From JAWOLE01 sp963815655 (GTDB lineage: Bacteria > Acidobacteriota > Thermoanaerobaculia > UBA5066 > Gp7-AA6), in contig CAWFHK010000001.1 in NCBI GenBank assembly GCA_963815655.1, positions 186,001 to 250,000 on the forward strand: a stretch of DNA of 64,000 bases, written 5' to 3'. The position numbers and the translations under genes are program-made. Below are positions 57,397 to 64,000 of the stretch, piece after piece. The first letter of the stretch is position 1. Each line of letters starts with the position of its first letter. The notes under the pieces were generated by a model. That model was not told the DNA's origin. It searched no databases and saw only the letters and a program-made list of their open reading frames with translations.

Positions 57397-58829
57397 GCGC
57401 GCCCGGCCCCGCTCCCGCCTTCCGCCCGAAGGCCGCGGAGGCCCTGAAGAACCCGCAGCTGCGCGCGAACTTTCGGCGCGCGATGGACGGACTGATGGCC
57501 AAGCGCGCGGCCATGTTCGCCGACCCGGTCGAATGGCGCGACCTGCGCGCGCTCGGCGCGGCGATCCGGGCGCGAACGCTGGCGAACCTGCCGGAACTGC
57601 TGGAAACGCTCGAGAGCAACTGCGCCGCCAACGGCATCCGCGTCCGGTGGGCCGAGACGACGGAGGAAGCCAACGCGATCGTGCTCGAGATCCTGAAGGA
57701 GCGCGGCGCGACCCGCGTCGTGAAGGGGAAGTCGATGGTGTCGGAGGAGATGCACCTGAACGACTTCCTCGAGGAGCGCGGCATCGAGTCGCTCGAGTCC
57801 GACCTGGGGGAATACATCATCCAGCTCGACGGCGAGACCCCCTCGCACATCATCATGCCGGCGATCCACAAGAACAAGCGGCAGATCGCGAAGCTCTTCG
57901 GCAGGAAGATCCGCGACGCGAAGGACACCGAGGACGTGGACGAGCTGACCGCGATCGCGCGGCGCGTCCTCCGAAAGAAGTTCTTCGAGGCGCAGGCCGG
58001 GATCTCGGGCGTGAACTTCGCCGTCGCGGAGACGGGGACGCTCTGTCTCGTCGAGAACGAGGGGAACGGGCGGATGTCCACGCACGTCCCGCCGGTGCAC
58101 ATCGCGCTCATGGGGATCGAGAAGGTCGTGGAAAGGCTCGAGGACGTGCCGCCTCTCTACAGCCTCCTGACCCGCTCGGCCACGGGCCAGGCGATCTCGA
58201 CGTACTTCAACATGATCACCGGCCCGCGCGGCCCGGGGGAGAAGGACGGCCCGACCGAGGTCCATCTCGTGATCCTGGACAACGGGCGCTCGCGGATCTT
58301 CTCGGACGTCGAGCTCTCGGCCACGCTCCGGTGCATCCGTTGCGGCGCCTGCATGAACCACTGCCCGGTCTACACGAGGGTCGGCGGGCACGCGTACGAG
58401 GCCGTGTACCCGGGGCCGATCGGGAAGATCCTGACGCCGCAGACCGAAGGGCTCGGCCGGCGCCACGACCTCCTCCACGCCTCGAGCCTCTGCGGCGCCT
58501 GCGTCGAGACCTGCCCCGTCGAGATCCCGATCGTAGAGCTGCTCGTGCGGCTGCGCCGCGAGGCGTCGCACACGGAGCCGGAATCCACGGTCCTGGAGCC
58601 GGGAGGGGGAAACAGCCCGCTCGAGGACGCGGCCTGGGCGGTCTGGGAGGCGGCTCACCGCCATCCCTCCCTCTATCGGCTGATGGGATTCGCCGCCACT
58701 CGTTTTCGCCGCTGGATTCCCTCGTGGCTTCCGGTTCTCTCCGCGTGGACATCCGTGCGCCAGACGCCGCGCCCCGCCGCGCGGACGCTCCACGAGCTCG
58801 CCCGAAGGGAAGGAGTGGACGGTGCCTGA
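57393..58829 (+). CDS. lutB: LutB-type iron-sulfur protein
   Basis: 478 aa. N-terminal LUD domain (VVKGKSMVSEEMHLNDFLEE, then GVNFAVAETGTL), then a ferredoxin pair CIRCGACMNHCPVY and CGACVETCPVEIP, then a helical C-terminus (HPSLYRLMGFAATRFRRWIP). GTG 57393 overlaps the lutA stop (GTGA). Electron-transfer subunit of the lactate (or glycolate) oxidase. Ends 7 bp inside the lutC start. Confidence 0.93.
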   Translation: MSAPGPAPAFRPKAAEALKNPQLRANFRRAMDGLMAKRAAMFADPVEWRDLRALGAAIRARTLANLPELLETLESNCAANGIRVRWAETTEEANAIVLEILKERGATRVVKGKSMVSEEMHLNDFLEERGIESLESDLGEYIIQLDGETPSHIIMPAIHKNKRQIAKLFGRKIRDAKDTEDVDELTAIARRVLRKKFFEAQAGISGVNFAVAETGTLCLVENEGNGRMSTHVPPVHIALMGIEKVVERLEDVPPLYSLLTRSATGQAISTYFNMITGPRGPGEKDGPTEVHLVILDNGRSRIFSDVELSATLRCIRCGACMNHCPVYTRVGGHAYEAVYPGPIGKILTPQTEGLGRRHDLLHASSLCGACVETCPVEIPIVELLVRLRREASHTEPESTVLEPGGGNSPLEDAAWAVWEAAHRHPSLYRLMGFAATRFRRWIPSWLPVLSAWTSVRQTPRPAARTLHELARREGVDGA

Positions 58830-59484
58830 GACGGCGCGGGAGCGGATTCTCGGGCGGCTTCGCGGGAGCCCCCGCGGCGCCGCGCCCCCATCCGATTTCG
58901 CCGTCATGGCGCGAAAGACGTGGCCCCCGGCGGAGCGCTACCCGCGCCTGCGCCGGCTGATGGAGGCGGTCCAGGCGGAGTTCCTGGAAACGACCGGGGA
59001 GGGGTGGCCGTCGGCGGTCCGCGACTTCCTGAAGTCGCAGGGCCTGGCGACGCTGCTCTACGGGCCCGGCACCGAAGCCGGCCGCCGGCTGGCCGAAGCC
59101 TGGCCCTCCGGCGACGGGCCGCGCCTCGTCGCCTACGACCAGCCGGTCGAGCGGATGAAGGAGCGGCTCTTCAACGAGGTGGACGCCGGCTTCACGACGA
59201 CCCGCGGCGGCATCGCCGAGACCGGCGGTCTCATCGTCTGGCCTTCCGCGGAGGAGCCCCGGCTGATGTCGCTCGTCCCCCCGGTTCACCTGGCTCTCCT
59301 CGACCGGGACGCGGTCTTCGACACGTTCTGGGACGCCGTGCGGGCGCAGGGGTGGGCCGCCGGGATGCCCCCCAACGCCCTGCTCGTCTCCGGACCGAGC
59401 AAGACCGCCGACATCGAGCAGACGCTGGCGTACGGCGTTCACGGCCCGAAGAGGCTCATCGTGGTCGCGGTCGCGCGCGAATAG
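58822..59484 (+). CDS. lutC: LutC-type LUD-domain protein
   Basis: 220 aa. LUD fold with GFTTTRGGIAETGGLIVWPS and SGPSKTADIEQTLAYGVHGP as conserved segments. GTG 58822 has AAGGAG upstream and overlaps lutB by 8 bp. Third component of the LutABC complex. The malate synthase gene begins 1 bp after its stop. Confidence 0.92.
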   Translation: MPETARERILGRLRGSPRGAAPPSDFAVMARKTWPPAERYPRLRRLMEAVQAEFLETTGEGWPSAVRDFLKSQGLATLLYGPGTEAGRRLAEAWPSGDGPRLVAYDQPVERMKERLFNEVDAGFTTTRGGIAETGGLIVWPSAEEPRLMSLVPPVHLALLDRDAVFDTFWDAVRAQGWAAGMPPNALLVSGPSKTADIEQTLAYGVHGPKRLIVVAVARE

Positions 59485-59485
59485 A

Positions 59486-61078
59486 ATGCCGGCTGAAGTG
59501 CCTGACACGGCAAGAGGGATCGAAGTTCTCGCCAGGCCGCCGTCCAGCGCCGCGGAGATCCTGTCCGCCGACGCGCTCGCGTTCATCGAGAAGCTGCACC
59601 GGCAGTTTCAACCCGCGCGCCGGGCGCTTCTCGCGCGCCGGGCCGAGCGGCAGGCGGAGTTCGACGCCGGCGCGCTGCCGAAGTTCCTGCCGGAGACCGA
59701 GTCGGTGCGGACGGGCGCCTGGAAGGTCGCGTCGCCCCCCGCGGACATGCGGAAGCGGTGGGTCGAGATCACCGGCCCGGTCGAGCGCAAGATGATGATC
59801 AACGCGTTGAACTCCGGCGCGGACGTCTTCATGGCCGATTTCGAGGACTCCCTCTCGCCCACGTGGGAGAACGTGGTCGTCGGCCAGGTTAACCTGAAGG
59901 ACGCGGTCCGGCGCCGCCTGGAGTACGTCAGTCCCGAGGGGAAGGCCTACCGGCTGAACCCGACCATCGCCACATTGCTCGTCCGGCCGCGCGGGTGGCA
60001 CCTGTCGGAGAAGCACGTCGCGGTGGACGGCGAGCCGGTCTCGGCGTCCCTCTTCGACTTCGGCCTCTCCTTCTTCCACAACGCCCGCGAACGGCTCGAC
60101 CGCGGGACCGGCCCCTACTACTACCTGCCGAAGATGCAGAGCCACCTCGAGGCCCGGCTGTGGAACGACGTCTTCCTCTTCGCGCAGGACGCGCTCGGCG
60201 TCCCGCGCGGGAGCGTCCGCGCCACCGTCCTGATCGAGACGCTCCCCGCGGCCTTCGAGATGGAGGAGATCCTCTCCGAATTGCGGGAGCACGGCAGCGG
60301 CCTGAACGCCGGGCGCTGGGACTACCTCTTCTCGATGATCAAGACGCTCTCCGGGAAGCGCGGTCTCGTGCTGCCCGACCGGGCGCAGCTGACGATGACC
60401 GTCCCGTTCATGCGGGCGTACACCGAGCTGCTGGTCAAGACCTGCCACCGCCGGGGCGCCCACGCCATGGGCGGGATGGCGGCGTTCATCCCGAGCCGCC
60501 GGGACGCCGCGGTCAACGAGGCGGCGCTGGCGAAGGTCCGCGAGGACAAGCTGCGCGAATCGGGAGACGGCTTCGACGGCACCTGGGTGGCGCACCCCGA
60601 CCTCGTGCCGGTGGCGCGCGAGGTGTTCGAGAAGGCGCTCGCCGGCCGGCCGAACCAGAAGGAGCGCCTCCGCGAGGAGGTCGCCGTCACGGCGGAGATG
60701 CTCGTGGACACGCGGGTGCCGGGGGGCACGGTGACGGAGGCCGGGGTCCGCGGCAACGTCAACGTCGGGCTCCAGTACCTGAACTCCTGGCTCACCGGTA
60801 ACGGCGCGGCGGCGATCTTCAACCTGATGGAGGACGTCGCGACGGCCGAGATCTCCCGCTCCCAGCTCTGGCAGTGGACCCACCATGGCGCGAAGCTCGC
60901 GGACGGGAGGCCGGTCACGCGGGCGCTGTACGAGACGGTCCGGAGCGAGGAGATCGGAAAGCTCGGCGGCCCGGGCGCGGGACGCCTGCGAGAGGCGGCG
61001 GAGATCCTGGACGGCCTCGTCGCCGCGGAGGACTTCGTCGAGTTCCTGACGCTGCCGGCGTATCGTTACCTGGAGTGA
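59486..61078 (+). CDS. aceB: Malate synthase A
   Basis: 530 aa, the AceB length. Condenses glyoxylate and acetyl-CoA to malate. FMADFEDSLSPTWEN near residue 114-128, the ATVLIETLPAAFEMEEIL loop with the metal-binding Glu, HAMGGMAAFIP, and QWTHH near the C-terminus are conserved. Placed between lutC and glcD it implies that glyoxylate made by the operon oxidases is the substrate. Isocitrate lyase is not in the window, so it may serve glycolate catabolism rather than the glyoxylate shunt. Its stop overlaps the GTG of glcD. Confidence 0.94.
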   Translation: MPAEVPDTARGIEVLARPPSSAAEILSADALAFIEKLHRQFQPARRALLARRAERQAEFDAGALPKFLPETESVRTGAWKVASPPADMRKRWVEITGPVERKMMINALNSGADVFMADFEDSLSPTWENVVVGQVNLKDAVRRRLEYVSPEGKAYRLNPTIATLLVRPRGWHLSEKHVAVDGEPVSASLFDFGLSFFHNARERLDRGTGPYYYLPKMQSHLEARLWNDVFLFAQDALGVPRGSVRATVLIETLPAAFEMEEILSELREHGSGLNAGRWDYLFSMIKTLSGKRGLVLPDRAQLTMTVPFMRAYTELLVKTCHRRGAHAMGGMAAFIPSRRDAAVNEAALAKVREDKLRESGDGFDGTWVAHPDLVPVAREVFEKALAGRPNQKERLREEVAVTAEMLVDTRVPGGTVTEAGVRGNVNVGLQYLNSWLTGNGAAAIFNLMEDVATAEISRSQLWQWTHHGAKLADGRPVTRALYETVRSEEIGKLGGPGAGRLREAAEILDGLVAAEDFVEFLTLPAYRYLE

Positions 61079-62556
61079 CGAGCGCCACGGCACCGCCTGT
61101 TTCGGCCGTCGGAGGAGAGGTCGCCGCCGCGATGGCGGCGGTGGTGGGCGAGCGCCACTGCATCACGGACCCCTCGGAGCTGCGCACCTACGAGTGCGAC
61201 GGCCTGACGGGCTTCCGCGTCATGCCGGGCGTCGTCGTCCTCCCCGGCTCGACGGAGGAGGTCGCGCGGATCGCCCGGATCGCGCGCGACGCGAACCTGC
61301 CGATCGTCCCGCGCGGCGCGGGGACGGGGCTCTCCGGCGGCGCTCTCCCGGTGCCGGGCTGCGTCGTCATCGGGCTCTCGCGGATGAGGAAGATCCTCGA
61401 GGTGGACCTGGAGAACGGCTGGATGCGCGTCCAGCCGGGCGTGGCCAACCTCGACGTCAGCAAGGCGATCGGACCGGCCGGCTACTACTACGCACCCGAC
61501 CCCTCCTCGCAGAGCGTCTGCACGATCGGCGGCAACGTCGCGGAGAACTCGGGGGGAGCGCATTGCCTCAAGTACGGCTTCACCTCCAATCACGTGCTCG
61601 GGGCGCGTGTGGTCCTCGCGGATGGGAGCGTCGTGGACCTGGGAGGCTCGGTGCGCGACGTGCCGGAATACGACCTGCTGGGAGTGCTCGTCGGCAGCGA
61701 GGGGATGGTCGGCATCGTCACCGAGGTCGTGCTCCGGCTCCTGCGCAAGCCCGAGGCGACGCGCACGTTCTTCGCGACCTTCCCCTCCACCGACGAGGCG
61801 GGCAACGCGGTCTCGGCCATCATCGCGTCGGGGATCGTGCCGGCCGCGATCGAGATGATGGACCGCCTGGCGATCGTGGCGGCCAAGGCGGCGACCGGCC
61901 TCGACTGGCCCGACGTCGGCGCGGCGCTCCTGATGGACGCCGACGGTCCGGAGGCGGAGGTCGAGTCCACGTCGGAAAACGCCGTGGAGCTGGCGCGAGC
62001 GGCCGGGGCGATCGAGGTCCGCCGCCCCCGCGACGAGGCGGAGCGCGTGCTGATGTGGAAGGGGAGGAAGAGCGCGTTCGCCGCCGTCGGCCGCATCAGC
62101 CCCAACTACTTCGTCCAGGACGGCGTCATCCCGCGCTCGGAGATCGCGAAGGTCCTGCGCGAGATCGACGAGCTCGCGCGCAACGCCGGGCTGCGCGTCG
62201 CCAACGTCTTCCACGCCGGGGACGGCAACCTCCATCCGCTCGTCCTCTACGACGCGAAGGTCCCGGGGCAGGAGAGGGCGGCCGAGGAGGTCGGCGGCGA
62301 GATCCTCCGGATGTGCGTGCGCTACGGCGGCTCGATCACGGGGGAGCACGGCGTCGGCGCCGACAAGGCGGCCTACATGGGCGTGATGTTCTCCGAGGCC
62401 GACCTCGACACGATGGGGCTCGTCCGCTGCGCCTTCGACCCGGAGTCGCGGCTGAATCCCGGCAAGGTCTTTCCCACGCCGCGGCTCTGCGGCGACCGCC
62501 CGGGGCCCTACCGGGCGCACGCGGCGGAGCGTTCGGGAGAGGCCTGGCGCGAATGA
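61075..62556 (+). CDS. glcD: FAD-linked glycolate/D-lactate oxidase subunit
   Basis: 493 aa. PIVPRGAGTGLSGGALPVPG and SVCTIGGNVAENSGG are the FAD-binding PCMH motifs; VFHAGDGNLHPLV and GSITGEHGVGADKAAYM are the C-terminal active-site and FAD histidine segments. Family members oxidise glycolate, D-lactate or D-2-hydroxy acids. GTG 61075 overlaps the malate synthase TGA (GTGA). Confidence 0.92.
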   Translation: MTSATAPPVSAVGGEVAAAMAAVVGERHCITDPSELRTYECDGLTGFRVMPGVVVLPGSTEEVARIARIARDANLPIVPRGAGTGLSGGALPVPGCVVIGLSRMRKILEVDLENGWMRVQPGVANLDVSKAIGPAGYYYAPDPSSQSVCTIGGNVAENSGGAHCLKYGFTSNHVLGARVVLADGSVVDLGGSVRDVPEYDLLGVLVGSEGMVGIVTEVVLRLLRKPEATRTFFATFPSTDEAGNAVSAIIASGIVPAAIEMMDRLAIVAAKAATGLDWPDVGAALLMDADGPEAEVESTSENAVELARAAGAIEVRRPRDEAERVLMWKGRKSAFAAVGRISPNYFVQDGVIPRSEIAKVLREIDELARNAGLRVANVFHAGDGNLHPLVLYDAKVPGQERAAEEVGGEILRMCVRYGGSITGEHGVGADKAAYMGVMFSEADLDTMGLVRCAFDPESRLNPGKVFPTPRLCGDRPGPYRAHAAERSGEAWRE

Positions 62557-63788
62557 GCGGCTCCTCGCGGCCGGCCACGGACGAAGACGCGATCCTCGGC
62601 GTCCGTCCCGCGGTCGTCCACGAGCCTTCGACCGTCGAGGAGGCCGTCGAGGTCGTGCGCGAGTCCGCGGCGGGCGGCAAGACTCTCGCCTTCGTCGGGG
62701 GGGGCACGGACCTGGAGCTGGGCGCGCCGCCCGCGAAGCTCGACGCGGTCGTGCGGACGGGCGGCCTGGCGCGCATCGCCGAGCACGCGCCGTCCGATCA
62801 GATCGTCGTCGTCGAGGCGGGTATGCCGCTGGCGCGGCTCGAGAAGACCCTCGCGTCGCATCGCCAGCGCCTGGCGCTCGACCCGCCGCTCCCGGAGCGG
62901 AAGACCGTCGGAGGCATCGTCGCGGCCAACGCCTTCGGCCCGCGGCGCGCGCGGTTCGGCTCCGTGAGAGACCTCATCATCGGCGTCTCCTTCGTGCGCG
63001 CCGACGGCACGCTCGCCCGCGGCGGCGGGAAGGTCGTCAAGAACGTCGCGGGCTTCGATCTGCCCAAGCTCATGGTGGGGTCTCTCGGAACCCTCGGCCT
63101 GATCGCGACCGCGACCTTCCGCCTGCACCCGTTGCCGGAGGAAGAGGCCACGCTCCTTCTCCCGGGCCGGACGGCGGGCGGCGTGCGCGCCCTCGTCGCC
63201 GCGATGCGGGAAGGGCAGCTCGAGCCGGCGTCGGTCGTCGCCGAGGCGAAAGAGGGGCTCTTCGACGTCGCCGTCGCCTTCGAAGGCTTCCGCGCCGGCG
63301 TCGCCGAACAGCGGGACCGCCTGATCCGGCTCGTCGGGGCCGATGTGGGGTCGGGCTGCGAGGTCCTCGACGCCGGCGCGGCCCTGTCGTGGCGGGCGCG
63401 CCACGACGCGCTTCGGACCGCGGCCCCGCTGCGCGCGAAGCTCGCGGCGCTCCCGACGCACATCGAGCCGATCGCCGCGGACGTTCTCCCGCCGCTTTTC
63501 GGCGCGCTCGGGAATCCGGGCTTCGTCTGGTACGCCACGCTCGGGCTGGGGTTCCTCTCGGGAACGCCCGCCGACACCGCCGCGGCCGCCGGCGCGCTCC
63601 GCGCCGCCCGCGACGAAGTCCTTTCTCTCGGCGGAAGCCTGATACTCGAAGCCGCGCCCGCGCCGGTCCGCGCGCTCCTGGACGTCTGGGGTCCGCCGCC
63701 TCCGTCCCTCTCCCTGATGCGGAGCGTCAAGGACCGCCTCGACCCGGAGGCGCGCCTCTCTCCCGGCCGTTTCGTGGGAGGAATCTAG
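62553..63788 (+). CDS. glcE: Glycolate oxidase FAD-binding subunit
   Basis: 411 aa. FVGGGTDLELGAPPAKLDAV and GGIVAANAFGPRRARFGSVR are FAD-binding segments of the truncated GlcE-type oxidase subunit, which lacks the C-terminal catalytic histidines of GlcD. ATG 62553 overlaps the glcD stop (ATGA). A separate GlcF is absent; LutA/LutB may take that role, since GlcF is a ferredoxin-plus-CCG protein. Last gene of the operon before a repeat-filled end of the window. Confidence 0.9.
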   Translation: MSGSSRPATDEDAILGVRPAVVHEPSTVEEAVEVVRESAAGGKTLAFVGGGTDLELGAPPAKLDAVVRTGGLARIAEHAPSDQIVVVEAGMPLARLEKTLASHRQRLALDPPLPERKTVGGIVAANAFGPRRARFGSVRDLIIGVSFVRADGTLARGGGKVVKNVAGFDLPKLMVGSLGTLGLIATATFRLHPLPEEEATLLLPGRTAGGVRALVAAMREGQLEPASVVAEAKEGLFDVAVAFEGFRAGVAEQRDRLIRLVGADVGSGCEVLDAGAALSWRARHDALRTAAPLRAKLAALPTHIEPIAADVLPPLFGALGNPGFVWYATLGLGFLSGTPADTAAAAGALRAARDEVLSLGGSLILEAAPAPVRALLDVWGPPPPSLSLMRSVKDRLDPEARLSPGRFVGGI

Positions 63789-63825
63789 GGGTGACGGCCA
63801 TCCTGAGGAGCCCCTCCAGGTTTCA

Positions 63826-64000
63826 TGTCATCCCGAGCGAAGCGAGGGATCTGCTCTGCCCGCTTCGAGTCGCCGCATCCGAGCTCGGGACAGGCTCCGC
63901 GAGGAATCTGCCCACTCGGTTCAACCGAGGCGCTGCTCGGTCTCGGGGCAGGCTCCGCTACGAAGGATCTGCTCCGCAAGAGCGAGGGTACGAGAGCAGA
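63826..64000. repeat. GAGCGAAGCGA-type compound repeat at window end
   Basis: TGTCATCCCGAGCGAAGCGA then GGGATCTGCTCT, followed by GGCTCCGCGAGGAATCTGCC and later GGCTCCGCTACGAAGGATCT, so at least three diverged words of the family stand in tandem. The 212 bp after glcE hold no gene. It is the longest array of this family in the window and continues past the edge. Confidence 0.8.

Overview
The window is 64 kb of GC-rich, gene-dense bacterial chromosome with frequent GTG/TTG starts and 1-11 bp gene overlaps. It holds no rRNA, tRNA, CRISPR array, integrase or transposase that I could see. The gene set points to a Gram-negative heterotroph with a periplasm and Tat export: lipoprotein signals, twin-arginine binding proteins, a periplasmic-type selenocysteine formate dehydrogenase, an STN-domain protein and a VWFA-related protein. 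Several of these, with the dense intergenic repeats, resemble Acidobacteriota or neighbouring deep GC-rich phyla. That placement is inference, not proof.

Layout. 1-6.4 kb: a truncated AAA/TPR signalling ATPase, a radical-SAM protein and a ceramidase-like lipoprotein, translationally coupled. 6.4-12.7 kb: citrate synthase and ATP-type PEP carboxykinase, divergent from glutamine synthetase (alpha type, with promoter and terminator), then a homocysteine methyltransferase and queA. 12.7-19.4 kb: an RNase Z-like protein, a VWFA-related secreted protein, and a minus-strand block of MoxR-type ATPase, HpaI-type aldolase, VWA protein, membrane protein and STN protein. 19.4-23.8 kb: a TlpA-like thioredoxin, an orphan Tat-exported solute-binding protein, a RamB/ScfR-type regulator and a methyltransferase. 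23.8-33.3 kb: a formate dehydrogenase island (moaA, fdhE, cytochrome b, FeS subunit, selenocysteine catalytic subunit, fdhD, MFS transporter). 33.4-49.4 kb: acetyl-CoA-synthetase-type ligase, quinone oxidoreductase, two complete branched-chain-amino-acid-type (Liv) ABC transporters, one with LivG and LivF fused in a single polypeptide, an MFS transporter and a MatB-like acyl-CoA ligase. 49.4-51.3 kb: a uracil-DNA-glycosylase remnant, a small membrane protein, an HTH-PTS IIA fusion and a tautomerase. 51.4-56.5 kb: a carbohydrate-type ABC transporter whose two permeases carry large extra periplasmic segments. 56.6-63.8 kb: an uninterrupted overlapping operon lutA-lutB-lutC-malate synthase-glcD-glcE.

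How it works together. The inferred physiology is organic-acid heterotrophy. Glycolate or lactate would be oxidised by GlcDE/LutABC and glyoxylate condensed by malate synthase. Acyl-CoA ligases activate short acids. Citrate synthase and PEPCK link the TCA cycle to gluconeogenesis, and formate is oxidised at the membrane.

The most unusual structural signal is a set of short intergenic repeats, mostly inside operons. They are built from tandem 7-nt words, usually as inverted pairs around a short loop. The word differs from locus to locus but the 7-nt period is nearly constant. They coexist with three other intergenic repeat families. Several repeats have become coding sequence, supply Shine-Dalgarno or stop signals, or border gene remnants.
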